Positions 44,995 to 53,386 of a stretch of DNA of 64,000 bases are shown one piece after another. Position 1 is the first letter of the stretch. Each line of letters begins with the position of its first letter. The stretch comes from Arcobacter arenosus. Its GTDB lineage: Bacteria; Campylobacterota; Campylobacteria; Campylobacterales; Arcobacteraceae. Where the stretch lies: NCBI RefSeq assembly GCF_005771535.1, contig NZ_VANU01000006.1, positions 1 through 64,000 of the forward strand. Direction: 5' to 3'. The notes below the pieces were generated by a model, which worked only from the letters and a program-made list of their open reading frames with translations, did no database searches and was not told where the DNA came from. The position numbers were made by a program, and so were the translations under genes.

Positions 44995-46239
44995 TTACCC
45001 TTCAACTCTATTTCTACCATTTACTTTTGCTTTATATAAAGCACTATCTGCACGTGCAATGATTTTATCTATATTCTCATCATCTTTATTATATGCTGAT
45101 ACACCAAAGCTTGCATTAATTTTATTAACAGTTAGAAACTCATATTCACTAATTATTTCACGAAGAGACTGGGCTACTTTTATAGTACCTTGAAAATTAG
45201 TTTCTGGACATATTATCATAAACTCTTCTCCTCCCCAACGTCCTAAGACATCAATTTTACGAATATTTGTCTCAAGTATTTTAGCAAATTCAATAAGTAC
45301 TTGATCCCCAACTAAATGACCAAAAGTATCATTGATTTTTTTGAAGTAATCAATATCTATAATAATTACTCCAAAGTTACTTTTGAAACGACTACTACGA
45401 TTAAATTCGTCATTTAGTGCTTCATCAAGTTTTAGTCTATTAAAAACTCCTGTTAACTTATCTGTAATACTAAGGACTTTGTGCTTATTTAAACGTGTTA
45501 TCATCTGATTATAACTATCTTTTAATACAAATAATTCATTTGTATCTGTCCAAGGAATATTTAAATCAATAGTTTGCGGAGAATGTATATCTTGTTTACG
45601 TATTTTAGTAGTAAACTCCTCTAAAGGTTGTCCTAAATATTTTCTTATAAAGTAATATATAATAAACCATAGTGCAATTGTTTTGATAATCGAATTGATT
45701 AAAATAAGAATAAAACCGTATTTAACTCTATCAAATACTAGTTGATTATTTGAGTATAGTGTAACTTGACCTAAGGGCACTTTTTGTTCAAAAGCCACTC
45801 CTGTATATTCCATAGGAAATTCATGTTTAAACAGTGTATTCGTACCTAACCCAAACTCTTTTTGCTCTGTTATTTTTCCTGAAGAATCATAATAGCTTAT
45901 CTCATTTTTTTCATTTAAAACTGCTCCTATTTTGAAATCCATTTTATGATCAATTGATTCAACTTTAATACCCACTACAATAGGTAAATTATGCATACCT
46001 AATAAAATAGATTGTAATAACTCTTTATTATATGTCCAAACTGAGTCAACAATACCTCTATTAAAAGTAGCTGGTAAGGTTTGGATTTCCTTGTAGAATT
46101 TAGCTTTAGTGTCTTCATACTCTTTATAAAGTTGAACTACAGTTACAAGAACTGCAACTAAAAAATAAAAACTAAAAATAGTAGTCAGTAAATGTAATGC
46201 AATATTTTGACGGAAACGTTTTAATAAAGAGCTAAACAT
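44995..46239 (-). CDS. Membrane diguanylate cyclase (GGDEF)
   Basis: The enzyme makes c-di-GMP from two GTP. The 414-residue protein starts with a membrane helix (about 17-40), has a periplasmic sensor region (about 41-175), a second helix (about 180-205), a HAMP-like linker and a C-terminal GGDEF domain. Its signature is GRWGGEEF, residues 336-340 being GGEEF, with YFKKINDTFGH before it; it looks active. ATG at 46239 is chosen because the earlier ATG (46272) lies inside the preceding gene. Only 4 bp separate it from the binding-protein gene upstream, which suggests joint sensing. Confidence 0.9.
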   Translation of the reverse strand: MFSSLLKRFRQNIALHLLTTIFSFYFLVAVLVTVVQLYKEYEDTKAKFYKEIQTLPATFNRGIVDSVWTYNKELLQSILLGMHNLPIVVGIKVESIDHKMDFKIGAVLNEKNEISYYDSSGKITEQKEFGLGTNTLFKHEFPMEYTGVAFEQKVPLGQVTLYSNNQLVFDRVKYGFILILINSIIKTIALWFIIYYFIRKYLGQPLEEFTTKIRKQDIHSPQTIDLNIPWTDTNELFVLKDSYNQMITRLNKHKVLSITDKLTGVFNRLKLDEALNDEFNRSSRFKSNFGVIIIDIDYFKKINDTFGHLVGDQVLIEFAKILETNIRKIDVLGRWGGEEFMIICPETNFQGTIKVAQSLREIISEYEFLTVNKINASFGVSAYNKDDENIDKIIARADSALYKAKVNGRNRVEG

Positions 46240-46243
46240 AATT

Positions 46244-47032
46244 TTACTTAGATTGCCAATCTTTAATTCCATATTTATCTAATAAAACTTTTAATCTTCC
46301 ATCTTCTCTCATTTTTATAGTTTCTTCAGATAAAATTTTGGCATACTCTTTTGAGTTTTCTTTTTTAGGTGAGAAACTAGCAAATACGTCAATTACTACA
46401 TCTGTCACACCAGCTACTTTTATCAAATCAGCTTTCCCCATTTGATTGATTTTATATTCTAAAACACTTTTGTCTTCAATGATTGTTGTTATACGACCAT
46501 TAATCAACATTTCTAATAATCTTTCTAATGGTTTTTCACCTTTTATTGCTAAAACATTTTTTGGATTTTTATTTATATATTCCATTACAGTTGGGTCAAC
46601 ATAGTCATAGCCATCAATTATTCCAATCATTTTGGCTTCTTTTAGAGATTTTGTTCCTGTGTATTCCCAAGTAGAGTTTTTAAGACTAAAAAAAGTACTG
46701 TTACTTTTCCCAAGAGCAAAATCTGGAAAAATAAAATCAGGTGCCTCTTCTCTAAAACAAGCCATAGTGCCATCTAGTTTTCCTTCTCGTACTAATTCTA
46801 AACCACGAGTATAACTAACTTCTACAAACTCTACTTTATGACCTCTTGATTTCATAGTCTCAACTAATAAATCACCTAAATAACCAACTTTTCCATCATT
46901 TTGTCCTGCTAAACAATCATAAGGGCACCATTCATCTGTAGCTATTCTTAGTGTGTCTGAAAATAGATATAGTGGGAATAGTATGCTTAAGCTAAATACT
47001 CCAATAGTTAATTTCTTTTTTAAACTTTTCAT
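46244..47032 (-). CDS. Periplasmic solute-binding protein (SBP family 3)
   Basis: The 262-residue protein has a signal peptide (about 1-25) and the bilobed SBP_bac_3 pattern: LRIATDEWCPYDC, YLGDLLVETMKSRGHKVEFV, and a late lobe with NGRITTIIEDKSVLEY. The family binds amino acids or similar small ligands. No permease or ATPase genes lie nearby. It is instead the first gene of a two-gene operon with a membrane diguanylate cyclase, so it may deliver a ligand signal to that cyclase. Confidence 0.82.
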   Translation of the reverse strand: MKSLKKKLTIGVFSLSILFPLYLFSDTLRIATDEWCPYDCLAGQNDGKVGYLGDLLVETMKSRGHKVEFVEVSYTRGLELVREGKLDGTMACFREEAPDFIFPDFALGKSNSTFFSLKNSTWEYTGTKSLKEAKMIGIIDGYDYVDPTVMEYINKNPKNVLAIKGEKPLERLLEMLINGRITTIIEDKSVLEYKINQMGKADLIKVAGVTDVVIDVFASFSPKKENSKEYAKILSEETIKMREDGRLKVLLDKYGIKDWQSK

Positions 47033-47262
47033 TTATTTAACCTCTGTAAATTATTTAAATAATTTTTTAACATTATCTCTTTTATTTCTTTTATCTATGC
47101 TTTAAAAGTAAATTATAATATATCTTATTTAGAACCATTATCCTTTGAATTTAATCTAATTTCAAATGATATTTTTTGAGTCTCATTTTTTTGATATCGT
47201 ATTTTGAATATTAAACTAAATTTAAGAAATGAAAAGTTATATTTCCATAAATAAAAATAGGA

Positions 47263-47382
47263 ATGCCTTTGGAATACTTAGTATTAATAGTTTTAACATT
47301 TACTGCTTATTTATATATATTGGAAAAAGCTCAACAAAAAAACAAAATTCCCTTCACTGACTTATTAAGTAAAATTAATTAA
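47263..47382 (+). CDS. Possible 39-residue single-pass membrane peptide
   Basis: The frame ATG to TAA encodes MPLEYLVLIVLTFTAYLYIL, one clean membrane helix, and then a polar tail (EKAQQKNKIPFTDLLSKIN). This amphipathic layout is typical of real small membrane proteins. Against it, AGGA sits directly against the ATG, leaving almost no spacer. No family is recognised. Confidence 0.3.
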   Translation: MPLEYLVLIVLTFTAYLYILEKAQQKNKIPFTDLLSKIN

Positions 47383-47423
47383 TAAATCTCTAATTTAAAA
47401 GTTTATAATTATATGATGTAAGA

Positions 47424-47543
47424 ATGAAACTTATATCTAAAATTTTGGCAAAAATTTTCCTTGTATTTAAAACAATTAAATATTTCTTTTTTAACTACTC
47501 TAAGTGTAAAGTTAGCAAATTGGGTAGGTCAAATATTATATAG
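47424..47543 (+). CDS. Possible 39-residue basic peptide
   Basis: The frame encodes MKLISKILAKIFLVFKTIKY and then a basic tail. It lies 41 bp after the other small frame, and a terminator hairpin begins 4 bp after its stop. The ribosome binding site is weak (TAAGA). It could be chance coding in AT-rich DNA. Confidence 0.2.
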   Translation: MKLISKILAKIFLVFKTIKYFFFNYSKCKVSKLGRSNII

Positions 47544-47547
47544 GATT

Positions 47548-47573
47548 AAATAAGCATCTTTAGATGCTTATTT
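47548..47573. terminator. Hairpin terminator after the winged-helix gene
   Basis: AAATAAGCATCT (47548-47559) pairs with AGATGCTTATTT (47562-47573) over a 2-base loop. It lies 10 bp past the end of the minus-strand gene at 47584 and has A/T-rich flanks on both sides. Confidence 0.75.
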
Positions 47574-47583
47574 AAAGGTCTTT

Positions 47584-47994
47584 TTAGAAACCTGCTGAAT
47601 AACCTCTACTTGAGTGGCTTTTGATAAGTCCATAGAAAGTTTTATCTCTAATTTGCTTAATCATGTTTCTAAGTGTAAAGATTGATGTATTTTTATCTTT
47701 CCATGCATTCTTTTTAATTGTTTCAACATCAACAATAGTGTTTCTGTTTTTTAATAGTGTATGGAAAATTGACATTTGAGTTTTTGTTAACCCTACATCA
47801 TTATTCTTTTTATCAAAAACTTTTTTTACTACCTTATCATAGTAAAAACCTTTTCCTAAATCAAGTCTACTATCAATTTGTTGACTTAAAATCTCTTTTA
47901 AAGTATCTTCAATACTTAAATTAAACTCTTTTGATTTACTTTTTAAAAACCTTTCCATGTCTTTAGTTAAATCTATTGAAATATTACTGCTCAT
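47584..47994 (-). CDS. DNA-binding protein: ribbon-helix-helix-like N-terminus plus OmpR-type winged helix
   Basis: Started at ATG 47994 the protein has 136 residues. A longer frame from 48069 adds 25 residues of low-quality sequence and is less likely. Residues 1-45 (SNISIDLTKDMERFLKSKSK, then SIEDTLKEIL) resemble a ribbon-helix-helix/CopG module. Residues 55-136 match the winged-helix output domain of OmpR/PhoB regulators (LTKTQMSIFHTLLKNRNTIV, SIFTLRNMIKQIRDK, IKSHSSRGYSAGF). There is no receiver domain, so it is not a classical response regulator. It may be a repressor or orphan regulator; its targets are unknown. Confidence 0.7.
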   Translation of the reverse strand: MSSNISIDLTKDMERFLKSKSKEFNLSIEDTLKEILSQQIDSRLDLGKGFYYDKVVKKVFDKKNNDVGLTKTQMSIFHTLLKNRNTIVDVETIKKNAWKDKNTSIFTLRNMIKQIRDKTFYGLIKSHSSRGYSAGF

Positions 47995-48127
47995 GATTTT
48001 TTTCTCGCTTTTTTTTAATTTATTTGAATTATAACACACTATGTTATGATAAACCTTAAATTGAGTCAATTATGAGACAATTCTTATCAAATTTTAATAA
48101 ATAACAAAAAAATGACTCAAAGATTAT

Positions 48128-48823
48128 TTAAATATTTTCATACCAAAGCTTTAAAAAATCAGCGCGATTATATATTTTTGCACCTAAATCTAATTTGTAT
48201 TGGAGTTGAGGATGTCCTAAATTCCAGAGTTTCAAACCATTATCTTTTAAATAATAGTTTAATAATACAAGTTGAAGTTTTCCACAATTGTTATATTTTT
48301 TATCTCTATTTGTAAAGCCTGTTAGTGAAGTATATATAGTACCTATTTGGTAACCAATTTCTCCAGAAATAAGCAAGTTTGTTTCTTTTTCTATTAATTC
48401 GACACTATAAAACTTAAAGTTTGAAACTTGATTATATTTATCATTAATTGAGTTTAGTATATTTATATATTCATCATTTAACCAAGAATCCTTATGATAA
48501 TTGATGATTTTTTTATAAACCTCTTTTGTTCTTTGATTTATTTTTAATTCATATTTGTTTTCATTTATAAGTTTTCTTATTTTTTTGGAAATTTTTATCT
48601 CATCAAATTTCATTAAGGCATATTCAAATTGTATTTCTGGAAGTAATATTAGCTTTTCTTCTTTATACATTGAAGTTGTGATAAAACCACATTGTGCAGC
48701 AGTTATATAAAACTCAGCAGAATAATCATCACTCCAATAATAGTTTTCTTGCATATTTGGATAAATATAATTAAATAAGGTTTCTTTATTAGTTAAATCA
48801 TCAAGTGTAATATAATAAATCAT
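48128..48823 (-). CDS. Leucyl/phenylalanyl-tRNA-protein transferase-like (Aat family)
   Basis: The 231-residue protein follows the Aat layout: an early CGFITTSMY (family GFI/AxG region), LLPEIQFEYALMKFDE, SKKIRKLINENKYELKIN, a central acceptor-site segment, and then FKFYSVELIEKETNLLISGE, GYQIGTIYTSLTGF and a closing LGAKIYNRADFLKLW. The usual SMFSR stretch is replaced by SLTGF, and length and spacing differ from E. coli Aat. It may therefore be a divergent relative that transfers an amino acid from tRNA to something other than N-degron proteins. The start is 9 bp after the ABC exporter gene. Confidence 0.7.
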   Translation of the reverse strand: MIYYITLDDLTNKETLFNYIYPNMQENYYWSDDYSAEFYITAAQCGFITTSMYKEEKLILLPEIQFEYALMKFDEIKISKKIRKLINENKYELKINQRTKEVYKKIINYHKDSWLNDEYINILNSINDKYNQVSNFKFYSVELIEKETNLLISGEIGYQIGTIYTSLTGFTNRDKKYNNCGKLQLVLLNYYLKDNGLKLWNLGHPQLQYKLDLGAKIYNRADFLKLWYENI

Positions 48824-48832
48824 TAAAATCCT

Positions 48833-50599
48833 TTACACTAATTGATTTTTTACAAATTCTAAATAGTGTCCTTCTTCCTCTTCTAACTCTTCATGGGTTC
48901 CACTTTGAACAATTTTCCCATTATCTAAAACATAGATTTTATTTGCATTTTTAACTGTACTTAGTCTATGGGCAATTGTTATTACAGTTTTATCTTCAAG
49001 TATTGGTATAAGAGCACTGAAAAGCTTCGCTTCTGTATGAACATCAAGTGCAGAGGTAGATTCATCAAAGATTACAACAGAAGGGTTAGATATAATCATT
49101 CTAGCTATTGATAACCTTTGTCTTTGTCCTCCGCTTAATCTAATACCATGTTTACCAACTAAAGTATCAAGCTTATTACTCATTTGCAATACAGTATCTT
49201 TTAATTGAGCTATTTCTAAGGCTTTAAAAATTTCTTCATCACTTATAGATTCATCCCCCATAGTGATATTAAACCTAAGTGTGTTATTAAATAAAATAGG
49301 CATTTGAAGCACTAAAAATATCTCATCTCTTAAAGAGTTTCTATCTAAATTATCTATACTTATATTATTATATTTAATATCGCCTTTAGTTTTTGAATAA
49401 AATCCTGCAAGAACCTGTGCAAGTGTAGTCTTTCCACTTCCACTTGCACCAATTAGTGCAACATTCTCCTTAGGTTTTATATCTATTGATATATCTTCTA
49501 ATAATGGTTTTTCAATATTATAGGAAAAAAACATATTTTTTAATTGTATATGAACACCTTTTTCTTTTAATAATCTTTCCTTACCATTATCTTCACATTG
49601 AAGATTTAGAATTTTATTTATTCTATTTAAAGCTGCAGTTGCAGTTGTATAAGAGTATTGCATTGAAAGTATATCTTGAACAGGTGTCATAATAAACCAG
49701 ATATAACCAAACATAGCAAACATCATACCAATACTTAAATCACTATAAACAACCATTAGTAAACCACTAGCTCTTAATATCTCAAAGGCTATTAAAAATA
49801 TAGTAAATGAAAATCTTTCATAGGCTACACTTTTATAATTGTATTCGTTTGATGTTTGTTGGATTTTATTTGCTTTTTTTATTGATTCATTAATAAAGTA
49901 GTTTTCTTTATTACTCGCTTTTATTTGTCCAAATAACTCTAATGATTCACCAATATTATCTTGAAACTCTTCAATTGATTGATTCTCTTCCTTTTTTAAA
50001 ACACCAACTTGTTTAGAAATCTTTTTTGACATTAGTATTATTATTGGTTGTATTAGAAGAATCATTAATCCTAAAATTGGATGAATGGCAATCATTACTA
50101 TTGAAACTGCTATTAAACTTAATACAGATGAGATAAATTTACTTGCACTTTTTATAATAAAATCATCTAAAGTATTTACATCAGTAATTAAATTTGCAGA
50201 AATTGCACCATTTCCTAAACTTTCATATTCATTCATTGATACTTTTTTTAAGTAATTAAGTAATTTCTCTCTTATTTTAAAAGTTACATATTTAGCAATT
50301 GAAGTAAAAATTTTTGTAATGATGACAGTAAACACAAAATGTATAAATCTTAAAAAAATTACTACTATAGTAATTATTGCAATATAATAAAAAGCATCTC
50401 CACCACCAAATACAAAATCTATACTATTTACAAAAAAATCTGGTTTTTTTAAAAGTACTTCATCTACTAGGGCAGGAAGCATTAATGGAATTGGAACACT
50501 TATTAAAATTGCAATAATAGTTACAATTTGACCTAAAATAAGTGTTTTTTTCTTATCTAGTAAAAGGTTCCATAAGTATTTTAAATCTATTTTTTCCAT
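48833..50599 (-). CDS. ABC exporter, fused membrane and ATPase domains
   Basis: The 588-residue half-transporter has six membrane helices (about 15-310) and a nucleotide-binding domain (about 335-580) with Walker A (IGASGSGKTTL), Q loop (LVLQMPILFN), signature LSGGQRQRLSIARM, Walker B (VVIFDEST) and H loop (TIAHRLST). It works as a dimer. The substrate (lipid, peptide or drug) cannot be inferred. The Aat-like gene follows by 9 bp and a small lipoprotein gene precedes it by 14 bp, suggesting one operon. Confidence 0.93.
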   Translation of the reverse strand: MEKIDLKYLWNLLLDKKKTLILGQIVTIIAILISVPIPLMLPALVDEVLLKKPDFFVNSIDFVFGGGDAFYYIAIITIVVIFLRFIHFVFTVIITKIFTSIAKYVTFKIREKLLNYLKKVSMNEYESLGNGAISANLITDVNTLDDFIIKSASKFISSVLSLIAVSIVMIAIHPILGLMILLIQPIIILMSKKISKQVGVLKKEENQSIEEFQDNIGESLELFGQIKASNKENYFINESIKKANKIQQTSNEYNYKSVAYERFSFTIFLIAFEILRASGLLMVVYSDLSIGMMFAMFGYIWFIMTPVQDILSMQYSYTTATAALNRINKILNLQCEDNGKERLLKEKGVHIQLKNMFFSYNIEKPLLEDISIDIKPKENVALIGASGSGKTTLAQVLAGFYSKTKGDIKYNNISIDNLDRNSLRDEIFLVLQMPILFNNTLRFNITMGDESISDEEIFKALEIAQLKDTVLQMSNKLDTLVGKHGIRLSGGQRQRLSIARMIISNPSVVIFDESTSALDVHTEAKLFSALIPILEDKTVITIAHRLSTVKNANKIYVLDNGKIVQSGTHEELEEEEGHYLEFVKNQLV

Positions 50600-50613
50600 A
50601 AACTAAAGAGAAA

Positions 50614-50901
50614 CTATTGAACTAATTTCTCACAAATATCAACTTTCATTCCATCATGATATTCACAATTTAATCCACATTTGTAGTCACCTCTGTCAGA
50701 TAACCCAAGTTTTGAAAGCTCATTTTTAGAACCTTCTCTACACTCTTCTAATGTTTTATAGACAGCAAGTTTTTTACTTCTTTTACTATTTTGTTTATCT
50801 GGGAAGATTAATGCAGTCCATTCCTCTTTTCCATCTCCTCCACCTAAACATCCTGTAAATAAAAATAATGCTGTAGTTGCCAATATAATTGTTTTTTTCA
50901 T
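50614..50901 (-). CDS. Small lipoprotein with Cys-rich C-terminus
   Basis: The 95-residue protein has lipobox FTGC (Cys18), then a Gly/Asp linker. The mature domain has four further cysteines (EECREG, YKCGLNCEYH, DICEKL), likely two disulfides in the periplasm. No family is recognised. It is the first gene of a probable operon with the ABC exporter. Confidence 0.7.
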   Translation of the reverse strand: MKKTIILATTALFLFTGCLGGGDGKEEWTALIFPDKQNSKRSKKLAVYKTLEECREGSKNELSKLGLSDRGDYKCGLNCEYHDGMKVDICEKLVQ

Positions 50902-51014
50902 AATCCCACTTTAAATTTTTCAAAGATTGTATTATAACTTTCATTTAAAAAAACATAAAAAAAAAGAATATATTTATATACCATAAAATAAAACTAACAG
51001 GTTCATGCAAATTG

Positions 51015-51020
51015 TATAAT
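51015..51020 (+). promoter_or_regulatory. Possible -10 element upstream of the ectoine operon
   Basis: A perfect TATAAT (51015-51020) lies 148 bp before ectA. No good TTGACA is found 16-18 bp upstream, and other AT-rich -10 candidates exist (TATAAA at 51072-51077), so the start point is not settled. Confidence 0.3.
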
Positions 51021-51098
51021 TTTTACACTATTTTTGTATAGATTTATTTTAATTTAAGTTTTGCTTGTTATTATAAAAATCTTTAAAAAACATTAGTT

Positions 51099-51137
51099 AT
51101 GTAAAAATATTACATTTAAGATGTAAAAATATTACAT
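51099..51137. promoter_or_regulatory. Two tandem palindromic operators before the ectoine operon
   Basis: The same 17-mer palindrome, ATGTAAAAATATTACAT (arms ATGTAA/TTACAT), occurs at 51099-51115 and 51121-51137. The centres are 22 bp apart, two DNA turns, so two dimers would bind on one face. The second copy ends 30 bp before the ectA start codon. This is a strong candidate for the site of a repressor or activator of ectoine synthesis; no regulator gene is adjacent. Confidence 0.75.
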
Positions 51138-51167
51138 ATTTTATGTCAAAAAGGAAAAGGGTTTTTA

Positions 51168-51680
51168 TTGGAAAAATTAGAAATATATTTGAAAAAACCA
51201 AAGAAAAGTTTTTCAAAGATGATTTTCAATCTTGTTAAAAGTACTAAGGTTTTAGATGTAAATTCTGAATATTTATATCTACTTCAAACTACACATTTTG
51301 CAAAAACTTGTTCAGTTGCAATATTGGATAAAAAAGTTGTTGGTTTTGTATCTGGTTATAGATTACCTGATAAACCAAATACTCTTTTTATTTGGCAAGT
51401 TGCAGTTGATAGTAAATTAAGAGGACAAAATTTAGCAAAAAAAATGATGTTAAATATTTTAAAAAGAAAAGAAAATCTTGATTTGAACTACATACACACT
51501 ACGGTTTCACCAAGTAACAAAGCTTCAGTTAGAGCTTTTGAAAAACTTTCAGGTGATTTAAAAACAAAAATGATTTCTAAAAGCTTTTTTGAAAAAGAAG
51601 ATTTTATAAATCAGCATGAAGAAGAGGTTCTATATGAAATAGGACCATTTAAAATAAAGGAAAAAAATGAGAATATTTGA
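51168..51680 (+). CDS. ectA: L-2,4-diaminobutyrate acetyltransferase EctA
   Basis: EctA acetylates diaminobutyrate with acetyl-CoA, the second ectoine-specific step. The 170-residue GNAT-fold protein shows FIWQVAVDSKLRGQNLAKKM (acetyl-CoA loop) and HTTVSPSNKASVRAFEKL, both typical of EctA. The start is TTG at 51168 with AAAAGGG 6 bp upstream. It overlaps ectB by 14 bp. The order ectA-ectB-ectC-ask is the classic ectoine operon, pointing to growth in salty water. Confidence 0.94.
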   Translation: MEKLEIYLKKPKKSFSKMIFNLVKSTKVLDVNSEYLYLLQTTHFAKTCSVAILDKKVVGFVSGYRLPDKPNTLFIWQVAVDSKLRGQNLAKKMMLNILKRKENLDLNYIHTTVSPSNKASVRAFEKLSGDLKTKMISKSFFEKEDFINQHEEEVLYEIGPFKIKEKNENI

Positions 51681-52947
51681 AAATCTTGAGTCTGAAGTAA
51701 GAGGTTATATTAGAAGTTTCCCAACAATATTTGAAACTTCAAAAGGAGCAATTTTAACTAATGAACAAGGTGAGGATTTTATTGACTTTTTTGCTGGAGC
51801 AGGTACTTTAAATTATGGACATAATAATGAACATATTACAAAAGCTTTAATAGAATATTTACAAGGAAATGGAGTTGTTCATGGCCTTGATATGGCTACA
51901 AGTGCAAAAAAAGAGTTTTTACAAACTTTTCAAGATACAATCTTAACACCTAGAAATCTTGATTATAAAGTTCAATTTACTGGACCAACAGGGACAAATG
52001 CAGTTGAAACAGCTTTAAAACTTGCAAGACTTGTGAAGGGTAGATCAAATGTAGTTTCATTTACAAATGGTTTCCATGGTTTAACTCAAGGTTCATCGTC
52101 TGTTACTGGAAATAATGATTATAGAGATGAAAGTTATATTAGTAGATCAAATGTAACATTTATGCCATTTGATGGATATTTTGGGGATATAAATACTATA
52201 TCTATTTTTAGAAAATTCTTAGAGGATAGTAGTAGTGGTTTAGATATTCCAGCAGCTGTTATTGTTGAAACAATTCAAGGTGAAGGTGGTATTAATGTTG
52301 CTTCAAAAGAGTGGCTACAAGAGCTAGAAGCACTTTGTAGAGAGTATGATATTTTATTAATTATTGATGATATTCAAGTTGGAAATGGTAGAACGGGTGA
52401 ATTTTTTTCATTTGAGTTTGCTGGAATAAATCCTGACATTGTAACTATATCAAAATCTATTGGTGGTGGTTTACCAATGGCACTTGTATTATTGAAGCCA
52501 GATTTAGACCAATGGAAACCAGGAGAGCATACAGGTACATTTAGAGGTAATAACTTAGCTTTTGTAGCAGCAAAAGTAGCTATTGAGCAATATTGGCAAA
52601 ATGATGATTTATCAAATGCAGTTAAATATAAAGAGAAACTATTAAAAGATAATTTACAAAGAATTGCAGATAAATATAAAGATACTTTTGACGTTGAAGT
52701 TCGAGGTAGAGGAATGGCATATGGATTTGAAATCAAAGGTGACAATTCTGTCGCTGGTGAGATATCAAGTTATGCTTTTGAAGAAAAACTAATTGTTGAA
52801 ACTTGCGGTAGTGAAAATCAAATTGTTAAATTTTTACCACCATTGATTATTGATGAAGATACATTATTAGAAGGTTTAGAAAGATTAGATTCTGCAATTG
52901 CAAAACTAATAGCAGATAAAAAAGAAAAATTAACAGGAGAGTTTTAA
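51667..52947 (+). CDS. ectB: Diaminobutyrate-2-oxoglutarate aminotransferase EctB
   Basis: EctB makes diaminobutyrate from aspartate semialdehyde and glutamate using PLP. The 426-residue class III aminotransferase shows FTGPTGTNAVETALKLAR, IIDDIQVGNGRTG and the PLP lysine Lys263 in ISKSIGGGLPMA, then HTGTFRGNNLAF. It overlaps ectA and is followed after 2 bp by ectC. Confidence 0.97.
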   Translation: MRIFENLESEVRGYIRSFPTIFETSKGAILTNEQGEDFIDFFAGAGTLNYGHNNEHITKALIEYLQGNGVVHGLDMATSAKKEFLQTFQDTILTPRNLDYKVQFTGPTGTNAVETALKLARLVKGRSNVVSFTNGFHGLTQGSSSVTGNNDYRDESYISRSNVTFMPFDGYFGDINTISIFRKFLEDSSSGLDIPAAVIVETIQGEGGINVASKEWLQELEALCREYDILLIIDDIQVGNGRTGEFFSFEFAGINPDIVTISKSIGGGLPMALVLLKPDLDQWKPGEHTGTFRGNNLAFVAAKVAIEQYWQNDDLSNAVKYKEKLLKDNLQRIADKYKDTFDVEVRGRGMAYGFEIKGDNSVAGEISSYAFEEKLIVETCGSENQIVKFLPPLIIDEDTLLEGLERLDSAIAKLIADKKEKLTGEF

Positions 52948-52949
52948 TA

Positions 52950-53345
52950 ATGATTGTAAAAGATATTAATAAAGATGTAATAGGAACAGACAAAGAAGTT
53001 TTTGCCGAAGGTGGACAATGGATTAGTAGACGAATGCTTTTAAAAGATGAAGGTATGGGATTTTCATTTCATGAAACTATCATAAAAGCAAATACAAAAA
53101 CTCATATTCACTACCAAAATCACTTAGAAGCAGTTTATTGTGTTGCTGGAAATGGGAAAATTGAAGATTTAGCAACAGGTGAAACCCATGAGATTTATGA
53201 TGGAGTTATGTATGCACTTAATAATCATGATGACCATAATCTTTATGGTGGAACTGAAGATATGAGACTTATTTGTGTTTTTAATCCTCCAATTAAAGGG
53301 ACTGAACACCATGATGAAAATGGAGTTTATCCTTTAGAAGACTAG
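52950..53345 (+). CDS. ectC: Ectoine synthase EctC
   Basis: EctC closes the ring of N-acetyl-diaminobutyrate to give ectoine. The 131-residue cupin has the metal/substrate region FSFHETIIKANTKTHIHYQN and HLEAVYCVAGNGKIED, and ends with DMRLICVFNPPIKGTEHHDE. Length and motifs are standard. No ectD hydroxylase follows, so hydroxyectoine is probably not made from this operon. Confidence 0.97.
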   Translation: MIVKDINKDVIGTDKEVFAEGGQWISRRMLLKDEGMGFSFHETIIKANTKTHIHYQNHLEAVYCVAGNGKIEDLATGETHEIYDGVMYALNNHDDHNLYGGTEDMRLICVFNPPIKGTEHHDENGVYPLED

Positions 53346-53386
53346 TTGAACAAAATTAAGCTATAAAAATAAATAATAGGATACCA

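Larger units (their letters stand above)
47033..47583. other. 551-bp intergenic region with two short frames and a hairpin
   Basis: Between two minus-strand genes. It is about 80% A+T and holds two candidate plus-strand small frames (47263-47382 and 47424-47543) and a terminator hairpin at 47548-47573. The left part (47033-47262) must contain the promoter of the binding-protein gene; I see no strong consensus boxes or larger coding remnants. Confidence 0.5.

Noticed and set aside
44500-45193. Frames on either strand over 44500-45193
   Set aside because: They overlap the RNase P RNA gene or run antisense to the diguanylate cyclase gene.
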